DNA from: Planctomycetota bacterium
GTDB taxonomy: Bacteria > Planctomycetota > Planctomycetia > Pirellulales > Pirellulaceae
Assembly (NCBI GenBank): GCA_026692885.1
Contig: JAPLNJ010001042.1
Location: 1-34,359 of the forward strand
Direction: 5' to 3'
Length of the DNA stretch: 34,359 bases
The position numbers and the translations under genes are program-made. How positions within the stretch are numbered: the stretch's first letter is position 1; every line of letters starts with the position of its first letter. A model generated the notes under the pieces. The model saw only the letters and a list, made by a program, of their open reading frames with translations, had not been told where the DNA came from and searched no databases. Of this stretch, positions 27,189 through 34,359 are shown piece by piece.

Positions 27189-27447
27189 CGATCCCGATGC
27201 GCAAAACTGCGGCTCCGGTCGTATCCTCGATTTCGATCACGCCTGCGAATAATTCGGAGAGTTGGTGCAGGTTGGGACCGCTTGAGTCATGCCAGCCTCG
27301 CTGCGCCATTTGGCGGGGCGAGAGGGCCCGTGCCATGGTTTCGCACGAGCATGCACAGCGGACACAGGGAGCCGAGCCCAAAGGTCGATTGTGGTTCTGC
27401 GGCACGCAACGGCCTCGATTGCCGGGCGTCTTACAAAGGAGATAGGC
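27189..27447. other. Spacer between the small protein and the vWA gene
   Basis: An 82-codon open frame on the plus strand (27197-27445) fits tightly between its neighbours but has poor codon bias and no ribosome binding site. A minus-strand frame here (CVRCACSCETMARALS, LHQLSELFAGVIEIEDTTGA) looks more protein-like but also has no start signal. I do not call a gene. The spacer could be a leader RNA or a decayed gene. Confidence 0.35.
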
Positions 27448-28161
27448 ATGCCTGAACATCCTGGTGGCTCATTAGCGAAACGTCCCTTGCAGTTCGTGTG
27501 GATTGTCGATTGTTCTGGCTCTATGCAGGGCAAGAAGATCGAGTCCTTGAACTTGGCCATCAAGGAGTCGATCAAGCCGATGCAGGAAGTGGCCGTCGAA
27601 AACCCGAACGCCGAGGTCCTGGTTCGGGTGATCAAGTTCTCCGACGGCGCGCAGTGGCACGTCTCTCAGCCGACCGAAATCCACAACTTCAAGTGGACGG
27701 ATTTGGACGCCGATGGGGTCACCGACATGGGCAAGGCCCTTACGATGGTGTCCGATGCGCTCAAACTGGAGAACATGCCCCAGCGCGGCCTGCCTCCCGT
27801 GCTCGTTCTCGTGACAGACGGACAGCCGACCGACGACTTCAACGGTGGACTGAAAGCCTTAATGGACCAGGCTTGGGGTAAGAAGGCGGTCCGCATCGGT
27901 GTCTATATCACCGACAGGGATGGCGAGACTGAAGGCTTAGATGTGTTGCAGAAGTTCATCGGCAATGCCGAAGTAAAGCCCCTTGTGGCTTCCAACGTGC
28001 AGGACTTAGCAAAGAAGATCAAGTGGGCTTCTACGGTGCCGCTCAAGGCAGCGTCGAATCCCGCAAGCCGCACCACAGACACACCGGGTGCTGGGGCGAA
28101 CGTGCAGATTCCGGCCCCGCCCTCAGATGCGGCTCCCGCCTCCGCTGCCGACGTGTTTTAG
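27448..28161 (+). CDS. vWA-domain protein, TerY-like
   Basis: A 237-residue von Willebrand factor A domain protein. The metal-ion-dependent adhesion site is intact: DCSGS at residues 21-25, a Thr in GVTDMGKAL, and VLVTDGQPTDDF. The last 35 residues are a Pro/Ala-rich tail (PAPPSDAAPASAADVF). AAAGGAG lies upstream of ATG 27448; an upstream in-frame ATG at 27289 would add 53 unsupported residues. It has the TerY form, and with the next two genes makes a vWA-PP2C-kinase triad (TerY-P of Anantharaman, Iyer and Aravind), thought to be a phosphorylation-controlled stress or conflict module. It ends in TAG, 21 bases before the phosphatase gene. Confidence 0.9.
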   Translation: MPEHPGGSLAKRPLQFVWIVDCSGSMQGKKIESLNLAIKESIKPMQEVAVENPNAEVLVRVIKFSDGAQWHVSQPTEIHNFKWTDLDADGVTDMGKALTMVSDALKLENMPQRGLPPVLVLVTDGQPTDDFNGGLKALMDQAWGKKAVRIGVYITDRDGETEGLDVLQKFIGNAEVKPLVASNVQDLAKKIKWASTVPLKAASNPASRTTDTPGAGANVQIPAPPSDAAPASAADVF

Positions 28162-28182
28162 TGACGCAGGACAGGAGGCCCG

Positions 28183-29172
28183 ATGACAAAGAAGTCCTTA
28201 CACAAGTGGTCAGCCTTCGGTCAGAGCGTACGCGGGGCATCGCACTTGCGCAACGATCTCCCGAACCAAGATGCCATCGAGTTCCAGACTGGAACCGACG
28301 GCGCGCCACCGGTGGTATTGGCCGTTTCGGACGGCCACGGCAGTCCCAAGAGCTTTCGCAGTTCAGTTGGCTCGCAACTAGCTGTGAAAGTCGCCGTGGA
28401 GGTCACGATGGAGTTTCTCCGCGGCATGAAGGACTCGCCCCTCTCTGCGGTCAAGAGTGCAGCGGAAAGGCTGCTCACAGCAGACATCGTGAAAGCCTGG
28501 ACGCAGGAGATTGTCGAGCACTTCCACCGCAACCCGTTTTCTAGTGAAGAACTGGATCGTCTGGAACAAGGGGCTGGCGCAGCTGCGAGGCAGGCAGCGC
28601 TCCGTGCTGGCCAGCATCTTATTGCTTATGGCGCGACCCTGCTCTTGGCAGCCGTGAGCGACTCCTATCTCTTTTATCTGCAACTTGGGGATGGTGATAT
28701 TCTGGCCGTCTCGGACAAGACGCACCAAGTGGAGCAGCCGCTGCCACAAGATGAATCCCTGATCGCGAACGAAACCACCTCGCTTTGTATGGATGGGGCA
28801 CAGAAGCTATTTCGATTTCGGTTCCAATTCGTGCAGGAAGTACCACCCGCGTTGATATTGGCCTCAACCGACGGCTACTCCAATTCGTTCTCCACGCCAG
28901 ATGACTTCCACAAGGTGGGCACAGGTCTGCTTGACATGATTCAGACAAAGGGCATGGATTATGTGGACCACGGCCTGACGGCGTGGCTCGATGACGCCTC
29001 TGGCAACGGCAGCGGGGATGATGTGAGCTTGGGCATTATCTGCCGCAAGGATATCGCCGGGTCAGGACGCGAGGAGAATGACCTGTCACCAGAGGAATCA
29101 CGGGCTTTGCAGGTTGCGGACCATCCACCGCAGTCCGCGCCCTCTCCAGATCAAGGAGACATTAGAAGATGA
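28183..29172 (+). CDS. PP2C-family Ser/Thr phosphatase
   Basis: A 329-residue PP2C phosphatase that should dephosphorylate the partner kinase or its targets. The metal-binding aspartates are all present: NQDA (D30), SDGHG (D50), STDGY (D230) and GDDVS (D279-D280), with QLGDGDILAVS between. The N-terminal SVRGASHLRNDLPNQDA is typical of TerY-P phosphatases. AGGAGG lies five bases before the ATG. The stop overlaps the kinase start by four bases (ATGA), so kinase and phosphatase are translationally coupled. The last 45 residues are an acidic, Pro-rich tail. Confidence 0.93.
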   Translation: MTKKSLHKWSAFGQSVRGASHLRNDLPNQDAIEFQTGTDGAPPVVLAVSDGHGSPKSFRSSVGSQLAVKVAVEVTMEFLRGMKDSPLSAVKSAAERLLTADIVKAWTQEIVEHFHRNPFSSEELDRLEQGAGAAARQAALRAGQHLIAYGATLLLAAVSDSYLFYLQLGDGDILAVSDKTHQVEQPLPQDESLIANETTSLCMDGAQKLFRFRFQFVQEVPPALILASTDGYSNSFSTPDDFHKVGTGLLDMIQTKGMDYVDHGLTAWLDDASGNGSGDDVSLGIICRKDIAGSGREENDLSPEESRALQVADHPPQSAPSPDQGDIRR

Positions 29173-30509
29173 ACGAGTTGTTGCAGCCCAATCAGGTTGT
29201 GCAGTCACGTTCGGGTCAGCCCTGCAAGGTCGGCAAATTCCTCGGTTCAGGCGGCCAAGGCGAAGTCTACACGGCCCAGTGGGGAGGCAGCGACTTCGCG
29301 CTCAAGTGGTACTACCAAGATAGCGCTACGCCTGACCAACGATCGGCACTGGAAGCGCTGATTGACCTGCCAGGCGGCAAACCAAGCGACAGATTCCTCT
29401 GGCCGGAGGACTTGGCAGAAGCCAAAGGTGTTCCTGGATTCGGCTATATCATGCGGCTTCGCGACCCGCAGTACAAGAGCCTGACGGATTTCGTAGCTGG
29501 TCGGATTCAGACGACGTTCCTCGCCCTAATCACGGCGGGACTTGAGCTGACCAAAGCATTTAGGAGTCTTCACAACAAGGGCCTTTGCTATCGGGATATC
29601 TCGTTTGGCAACGCGTTCTTCGACCCGAATACGGGCGAGGTGCTTGTGTGTGACAACGATAATGTAGCTACCAATCGGACCGCAAAGGGCGGGGTGAGTG
29701 GAACGCCGGACTTCATGGCCCCTGAAATCGTTCGAATGCAGGCACTCCCCAGCACGAGTACGGACATGCACTCGCTGGCTGTACTCCTGTTCTACATTTT
29801 GCATCTTAGTCATCCCCTGATGGGGAAACGCGTACTCGCCATCCGTTCGTGGGATTCGCCTGCCCGCGAGCTGATATTCGGCAAGGAACCTGTGTTCATT
29901 TTCGATCCGAAAGACGACTCGAACGCCGTAGTGGACAAAGCTATAGATCCTACCGGAGAGGCCGGCGGGACCGCGATTATCTACTGGCATATTTACCCAC
30001 AGCTTCTTCGGACCACGTTCACCGAGGCATTTACAGTGGGGCTACGTGACCCAGACCTTCGGGTCACGGAGCTTGAGTGGCTGAACACTCTTGCTGCACT
30101 GCGTGATTCGGTGTTCCGATGTAGCTGCGGGACGCCGAATTTCTATGACTTGGAAGCTGTCAAGTCGCCGGGGGGACATCCTGCCAAATGCTGGTCCTGC
30201 GGCAAGGAGCCGAAGCTGCCGTTCCGCATCCGCATTGACAAGGCGGTTGTCATGCTTAATGCCGACTCGAAGCTCTATCCGCACCACATAAGCGAAGGTA
30301 AGACGTACGACTTCTCGAAGGCTGTCGCTGAAGTTGTTCGTCACCCCACCGATCCCAATGTCTGGGGCTTGAAGAACCTCGGCGCAGAGAAATGGGTCAC
30401 GACCCTCACGAACGGTGCGCTCAAGGATGTGGAACCTGGCAAGAGCGTGCCACTGGCGGCCAATACGAAGATCAATTTCGGCAAGACAGACGGAGAGATA
30501 CGGTACTGA
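29169..30509 (+). CDS. Ser/Thr protein kinase with zinc ribbon and FHA-like tail
   Basis: A 446-residue soluble kinase. The Gly loop GSGGQGEVY (26-34), the Lys in FALK (K46), the catalytic loop YRDISFGNAFF (D143, N148) and GTPDFMAPEIV are present. The metal-binding DFG is DND (D162-D164). HRD is YRD. The kinase part ends near residue 310. Cys318, 320, 341 and 344 form a zinc ribbon (CSCG, CWSCG). The last 97 residues look like a degenerate FHA domain (NVWGLKNLGAEKW, VPLAANTKINFGK). This kinase-ribbon-FHA order is characteristic of the TerY-P kinase. It has no membrane segment, unlike PknB-type kinases. The GC content is visibly lower than in the flanking housekeeping genes, which fits horizontal acquisition. 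Confidence 0.92.
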   Translation: MNELLQPNQVVQSRSGQPCKVGKFLGSGGQGEVYTAQWGGSDFALKWYYQDSATPDQRSALEALIDLPGGKPSDRFLWPEDLAEAKGVPGFGYIMRLRDPQYKSLTDFVAGRIQTTFLALITAGLELTKAFRSLHNKGLCYRDISFGNAFFDPNTGEVLVCDNDNVATNRTAKGGVSGTPDFMAPEIVRMQALPSTSTDMHSLAVLLFYILHLSHPLMGKRVLAIRSWDSPARELIFGKEPVFIFDPKDDSNAVVDKAIDPTGEAGGTAIIYWHIYPQLLRTTFTEAFTVGLRDPDLRVTELEWLNTLAALRDSVFRCSCGTPNFYDLEAVKSPGGHPAKCWSCGKEPKLPFRIRIDKAVVMLNADSKLYPHHISEGKTYDFSKAVAEVVRHPTDPNVWGLKNLGAEKWVTTLTNGALKDVEPGKSVPLAANTKINFGKTDGEIRY

Positions 30510-30633
30510 CGTTCACCGTTGGATATCAACCTAAGGCATCGGCCCGCTTGTTGCGCGATAGACTTTCGTAGTGGATCGAAAGCGAGTTTAGTCCAAAGTA
30601 CGTTCTTGTATCCTTTTCCGGATTTGAATCGGT

Positions 30634-30996
30634 ATGCCGATCAACGCAGCGAACTCCGATCATCATGGGTCCGGTAACCACGTGATTATTATTTGGTGTC
30701 CTCCGCATTTCGGCGAGCGATTCGTCCATTTCGATCGTAACCCCAGTAGTGGTAGTTGGGTCATTAGGGACTATATCACTGGATGGCAACTGTCGAACCA
30801 CAATTCGCACCTGACGATCGCTCAGATCGAGCTAAGTTCAGTTCGAGATGAATTTCCGCCGTTCCATCCCTTCACGAGGAATCAGGATTGGGAAGCATAC
30901 TTGCGGCTCCGGTCAATGGCAGTATCTAAGCAGCACGGGGTGGCCTTTTCGGCAGCTGCACCTAATCCGGCCACTGGTACGTGGCAGCCGTTGTGA
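30634..30996 (+). CDS. Unknown 120-residue protein in the cassette
   Basis: An open frame between the kinase and TPR genes on the same strand. It reads like a soluble protein rich in aromatic and His residues (NHVIIIWCPPHFGERFVHFD, WVIRDYITGWQLSNHN, QDWEAYLRLRS). No family is recognised. The ribosome binding site is poor and local GC is lower than the window average. A minus-strand frame (30526-30810) overlaps it and cannot be fully excluded. Confidence 0.45.
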   Translation: MPINAANSDHHGSGNHVIIIWCPPHFGERFVHFDRNPSSGSWVIRDYITGWQLSNHNSHLTIAQIELSSVRDEFPPFHPFTRNQDWEAYLRLRSMAVSKQHGVAFSAAAPNPATGTWQPL

Positions 30997-31094
30997 GCGA
31001 TATCGGGTAGTTCGTCAGGGGATGTCAACTTCGGGATTCGATGTGCCGGTTAGCAGGACGAGCGTGGCAGGCGAATGGGAATCGAAAATACTCA

Positions 31095-31988
31095 ATGGAC
31101 GACTTGCCTCGGAGAAGACTGGTAGAACTCGTCGGTCGCTTCGGGCGCGAGGTAGCAAACGACCCCCGCCGCTTCGAATCGCTACTGCGCGACCTGTGCG
31201 GCAACAGCTATAAGCGGGAAGTGTTCGTCCTCGTCAATGGTGTTCGCGAAGGAATCGCTGCGGAACTGGCCGCCTACGGGTCCGAGACGCCTCTCGATGC
31301 CCTCGTCGCAAGGCTGGTCAGACGCATGCATACGAACCTCGGAGTTACCGAGGAACTTGCAACCTGGGCGGTCGAAAGCTGGAGTCTCGCGTTAGGTTTG
31401 CAGACAGCCCCCACGGCGAACTCGGTGGCACCACCGGTTGACCTGCATATGTCACTGGGGGGGGATGCTGGCGATTCTCGTATGCCAACGTCGTCGCCGA
31501 CGGATCAAGGCGCTCCTACGGCGAGAGCGAAGGCCCTCGCTAGATCTGCTGACTTTTATCTCCTGGAGGGCGACTATGATTGCGCGATTGCGAACGCCAC
31601 ATTGGCGATCCAGCTCAATCCCAAATTCGCCCTCGCGTACTACGCGAGGAGCGCCGCGTACCTGTTCCAGGGCAACTGTGATCGCGCGCTTGCGGACGCC
31701 ACGGAGGCGATCCGCCTCAATCCCGAATACGCCAAGGCGTACTGCAAGCGGGCCGTGGCGCACCTAATGCACGGCAACTATGATCGCGCGCTTGCGGACG
31801 CCACGGAGGCGATCCGGCTCAATCCCGAATACGCCTGGGCGTACTGCACGCGGGCCAAGGCGCACCTAATGCACGGCGACTATGATCGCGCGATGGTGGA
31901 CGCCAGGGAAGCGATTCAATTCGATCCCAAATTCGCCGAGGCGTGGTCCGTGCTTACCACAGCCGTGGGCCAGAGTCTTGCCGAATGA
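31095..31988 (+). CDS. Helical adaptor-like domain plus TPR repeat protein
   Basis: A 297-residue protein. Residues 1-110 form a helical domain (RRRLVELVGRFGREVANDPR, LLRDLCGNSYKREVFVLVNG, MHTNLGVTEELATWAVESW). This kind of domain recurs in cyanobacterial and planctomycete proteins fused to kinases, TIR, WD40 or FGE domains, where it is thought to recruit partners; I do not assign a named family. After a linker come four TPR units. The last units follow NYDRALADATEAIRLNPEYA. TPRs bind peptides, so this protein may link the kinase to a target. ATG 31095 is preferred over 31041 because the domain starts there. The stop overlaps the next short frame by ATGA. Confidence 0.75.
   Translation: MDDLPRRRLVELVGRFGREVANDPRRFESLLRDLCGNSYKREVFVLVNGVREGIAAELAAYGSETPLDALVARLVRRMHTNLGVTEELATWAVESWSLALGLQTAPTANSVAPPVDLHMSLGGDAGDSRMPTSSPTDQGAPTARAKALARSADFYLLEGDYDCAIANATLAIQLNPKFALAYYARSAAYLFQGNCDRALADATEAIRLNPEYAKAYCKRAVAHLMHGNYDRALADATEAIRLNPEYAWAYCTRAKAHLMHGDYDRAMVDAREAIQFDPKFAEAWSVLTTAVGQSLAE
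31671..31976 (+). repeat. 102-bp tandem repeats encoding TPR units
   Basis: Three successive 102-base units (31671-31772, 31773-31874, 31875-31976), each one TPR of 34 residues. The first two are almost identical at the DNA level (starting GGCAACTGTGATCGCGCGC and GGCAACTATGATCGCGCGC). The third diverges after its first 20 bases. Such near-identity at synonymous sites implies recent duplication or gene conversion, so the copy number may vary between strains. Confidence 0.8.
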
Positions 31989-32143
31989 CTGAAAAGGACA
32001 GCCTGATGCGTCTGTCGCATATGGCGACTGAATCCCTTAACGAGAAACCGCCGCATCCGGTTGTGATTACACGGCCGTTCTGGTTGGGCGTGTACGGGCT
32101 AAGTGGGAGGAGGCCGCTGCGGAGCTGGGAGCGTCGGTCTTGA
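31985..32143 (+). pseudogene. FGE-sulfatase domain remnant
   Basis: The ATG at 31985 overlaps the TPR gene stop (ATGA). The 52-codon frame contains LNEKPPHPVVITRPFWLGVY, very like the start of formylglycine-generating-enzyme domains (usual continuation EVTQAEY). Here the match stops after GVY and the frame ends at 32143. The rest of the domain is missing. Fusions of such domains to signalling proteins are known, so this could be the stub of a lost cassette effector. Confidence 0.5.
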
Positions 32144-32547
32144 AGTCGCGAGTTTCCGAGTCTGTGCAGTTTCGCCGAATGCCTCGAATCACCGTAGCCT
32201 GGGGCGGCGCCCAGGAACGCTTTGCACCAAGCGTCTCTTTGGCTAACAGCCATCCTCTCCCTGGCCCGCGGTCTCCGCGTGCTCGTGACGGCAGTCACAG
32301 CACGTCCGGCGGGTCGCGGGTAGCCGCAAGTCGCAGGCGGTCGGACAGTATTCTGAATACCATCGATGGCCTATCAACGCTGCTGGAGGACCTCCTGCCA
32401 GACCCTGCCAAGGACATCGACCGCGCATGGCGTCGTCGCTGAGTGTTTCGCCGGATCGCGGAACGCAATGAAGATGTCTTCGCCCGCCGCTGGTGGTCGA
32501 ACGTGGCCCTGACTCAGGATTCAATCAATCGAACGGACGACAGTTCC
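32144..32547. other. Gene-free stretch of about 400 bases
   Basis: No supportable gene. It contains the palindrome CCTGGGGCGGCGCCCAGG (32199-32216). An open frame, 32140-32442, ends LSTLLEDLLPDPAKDIDRAW but has no start signal or family match, and may be a remnant of the sequence that replaced the FGE body. Confidence 0.4.
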
Positions 32548-32640
32548 ATGAAGCACATCTTCACACTTCTCACCGCCCTTCGCTTAGCTTCGTTGGCGGC
32601 CCTGCACGACGCCGTTCCATCAACTCATCCGTATTTCGAT
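32548..32640 (+). pseudogene. Orphan Sec signal peptide (gene relic)
   Basis: ATG 32548 begins MKHIFTLLTALRLASLAALH, very close in style to signal peptides of planctomycete sulfatases and esterases (MKxxFTLLTALLLAPLAALHA). Homology to an exported protein stops after about 25 residues; the frame runs on without a domain into the antisense of the SGNH gene. It is best read as a truncated 5' end. Arg and Asp at positions where family signals carry hydrophobic or small residues suggest decay. Confidence 0.5.
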
Positions 32641-32730
32641 ACGTGTCAGAATACGACCCATTACGGGACTGCTGGCTCTGCATGCCGGCCTCTTCGGAAT
32701 TGGCATGCCCCAACAGGATTTCTGGATGCA

Positions 32731-33906
32731 TCATTGACGTTGAGAATCCAACCCGGCGGCTCCCAGGCCGAGGATTCGGTATTCGTGACCAGTGCTCTCC
32801 GGGTTTCGCTCGGGCAGAATTTCAAAGATCACCCGGTGCCTGCCGGGCGTTAAGTCTCGGGCCAGTGCGATTGTCTGACGGTAACCGCCCCAGGTCTGGT
32901 CGAACCACGCGTCCCGCACCTCACCCGGCCGATCGTCCACCTGGACTTTGGCCTTGCCCATGGCGCCGCGGACGTGCCAGTCCATGACCAGGAGGATGCG
33001 TCCTTCGATCTCGAACTCGATGCGACTGCCCGGCAGGTCACTCTTCCAGCACCGGCCCTTGGCATCGAAGATCCAGCCGTCATTCTTCGCCGGCTTCAGG
33101 GCATCAGCTTCCCAGAGGACCACGTGTTCAAAAAGATCGCCGAGCAGAGGCTGAGGCAGCGCCGCGATCGGCGGGAGGCGGTCGTCGGGCGGCAATTTCT
33201 GGCAAATCGCTGCCAGCCGTTCGGTGATGAAACGGGCGGCGTAGGCGTGACCGCGGTCGTTCGGGTGGACGGTGTCAGCTTCCACGTCCTCCCACTTCAT
33301 GCGCCCCGCTTCGATTTCAGGCCACAGGGCATCGCGCAAGCTGAACATCGGGAGTCTGTAATGCCGGCCTACCTTCCCGTGCCACTCTTGAGCATTGCCG
33401 CCGCTGCGATTCATCATGAACAGCAGAACGACCGCTGGCTGCTGGGGCTGCTTCAAGATCTGCCGGATAAGCCCCTCCAGGGTCTCGGCGGAGGAGCGGG
33501 CGTTGGGATCGTTCACGCCGTATTCCACGACCACGAAGTCGGGCCGGCGGTCGAGCAGGTCCCGTTGCGCCCGTAGGGCTCCGTAGTTGGAACCGGTGGC
33601 GCCGATTCCCGCGTTGACCAGTTCGATCTTCGCGTTGGGAAAAGTTTCCCGCCACCACTGGGCCAACAGGCTGCCGTAGTTCTTCTCCCCTGAGCTGGCT
33701 CTAGCACCGGCCGTGATCGACCCGCCGATGACCGCGACCGTAATCGGCTCGCCGCGACGGTACTTGGCCAGGACATGTTGCAGCCGCGTAGTATCCCCTG
33801 CGGTCACCATTGAATGCGTGATGATCGAATCTTCGGTTTGGGCGCCCAATGTCTGAGCAGCCAGCAGCGTGCTGAATACCAAGAGGCAGAAAAGGTAGCC
33901 GCGCAT
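32731..33906 (-). CDS. Secreted SGNH/GDSL-type hydrolase with C-terminal beta domain
   Basis: A 391-residue exported esterase. AAGGAG precedes ATG 33906. A signal peptide (GYLFCLLVFSTLLAAQTLGA) is followed by the SGNH fold: block I ITVAVIGGSITAGARA (Ser), GIGATGSNYGALRA (Gly/Asn region), VVEYGVNDPNA, and block V DTVHPNDRGHAYAA with catalytic Asp and His. The C-terminal 130 residues (about 260-391) look like a beta-sandwich module (RILLVMDWHVRGAMGKAKV). This is the planctomycete acetylxylan-esterase-like or carbohydrate-esterase group. It is probably involved in polysaccharide use; the ester is unknown. Confidence 0.87.
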   Translation of the reverse strand: MRGYLFCLLVFSTLLAAQTLGAQTEDSIITHSMVTAGDTTRLQHVLAKYRRGEPITVAVIGGSITAGARASSGEKNYGSLLAQWWRETFPNAKIELVNAGIGATGSNYGALRAQRDLLDRRPDFVVVEYGVNDPNARSSAETLEGLIRQILKQPQQPAVVLLFMMNRSGGNAQEWHGKVGRHYRLPMFSLRDALWPEIEAGRMKWEDVEADTVHPNDRGHAYAARFITERLAAICQKLPPDDRLPPIAALPQPLLGDLFEHVVLWEADALKPAKNDGWIFDAKGRCWKSDLPGSRIEFEIEGRILLVMDWHVRGAMGKAKVQVDDRPGEVRDAWFDQTWGGYRQTIALARDLTPGRHRVIFEILPERNPESTGHEYRILGLGAAGLDSQRQ

Positions 33907-34013
33907 CGTCCGTGCTCCTTGTCGTCGTAGCTTGTGGCAGGCTGCACCCGTGGCAGCGTGTTGAATCGGGAGTCTACCATAGCCACTCGACGTCGGCTGC
34001 ACCGAGGAATGCC

Positions 34014-34359
34014 ATGTCCGGCACCTTGCCCGCGCGACTCCGGTGCACCACGATGACGAGTATGGAAGCCACCGCCCACCACGAAGCTGGCCACGTCTTC
34101 ATGGCGCTCTACCTCGGCGCCCGCGTCCACTCCGTCACGATCGAACCGGACCGTGACGACGGTCCCGACCGCTTCGGCGATACGCGGGTCGAGTGGGACC
34201 GGGGCTGGCCCGCGCAAAATTGTATCCCAGAGAGTCCTTGCCATGGTGAAATCTGGTCCGGCTTTTGTTCCAGCTTGGCATGTCGGGTCCCCATCCGGGC
34301 TCGCCCCGGTGGAATTGGGTTTCGTACACTACGTCGGCAGACGCCAGCCGTACTGTCTT
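34014..34359 (+). CDS. M41-like HEAGH metallopeptidase-family protein, partial
   Basis: ATG 34014 follows GAGG at good spacing. The frame is open to the window end. Residues 17-50 read MEATAHHEAGHVFMALYLGA and VHSVTIEPDRDDGP, with the zinc motif HEAGH at 23-27. This is the short M41/FtsH-peptidase-like protein family seen in planctomycetes, without an AAA domain. After about WDRGWPAQ (34208) the sequence loses the expected LAGPxAE-type helix and becomes Cys/Arg-rich, so the gene may be broken there. Starts at 34053 and 34062 are also in frame. Confidence 0.55.
   Translation, partial: MSGTLPARLRCTTMTSMEATAHHEAGHVFMALYLGARVHSVTIEPDRDDGPDRFGDTRVEWDRGWPAQNCIPESPCHGEIWSGFCSSLACRVPIRARPGGIGFRTLRRQTPAVLS

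Overview
The window (about 34 kb, high GC) looks like chromosome of a planctomycete, probably of the Pirellulales type. This rests on gene content: a YTV-repeat secreted protein, an NPCBM plus c-type-haem protein, secreted PQQ-propeller, HEAT-repeat and SGNH proteins, a Tat-exported Gfo/Idh oxidoreductase, and intergenic spaces full of short hairpin repeats. Housekeeping genes are scattered among these (aroA, infA, hisH, a lipoate ligase, a phosphoglycolate-phosphatase-like gene). No tRNA, rRNA or CRISPR array was recognised by eye.

Layout. 1-2063: aroA, then a convergent MazF-type toxin/RHH antitoxin pair with a visible promoter and an overlapping palindrome. 2379-5798: a large NPCBM/haem protein gene split by an in-frame TAG. 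6069-10296 (minus strand): an esterase coupled to a nucleotidyltransferase-HD protein, a HEAT-repeat protein and a lipoate ligase. 10839-18675 (plus): YTV protein, A24 prepilin peptidase, HAD phosphatase, PQQ propeller protein, and a secreted repeat protein carrying a single-base frameshift. 18839-22833: infA, a secretin-domain protein, a lactonase, a cupin and hisH. 22834-26954: repeat-rich and decaying, with MITE-like elements, a MITE-truncated oxidoreductase, a gene relic with two in-frame stops, and an orphan strong terminator that may end a small RNA.

26955-31988 is the most interesting part. It holds a compact same-strand cassette: a small unknown protein, a vWA (TerY-like) protein, a PP2C phosphatase and a Ser/Thr kinase with a zinc ribbon and FHA-like tail. 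A 120-aa unknown follows, then a helical-domain plus TPR protein whose TPR units are almost identical 102-bp tandem copies. The vWA-PP2C-kinase triad matches the published TerY-P signalling/conflict triad. The two small unknown proteins, the TPR protein and an FGE-sulfatase remnant overlapping its stop codon are possible accessory or effector parts.

After the cassette come relics (FGE fragment, orphan signal peptide), an SGNH hydrolase, and the start of an M41-like HEAGH protein that runs off or breaks near the window end. At least seven genes or fragments are broken or truncated. That suggests either active gene decay by small repeats and point mutations, or residual assembly errors; read mapping would separate the two.
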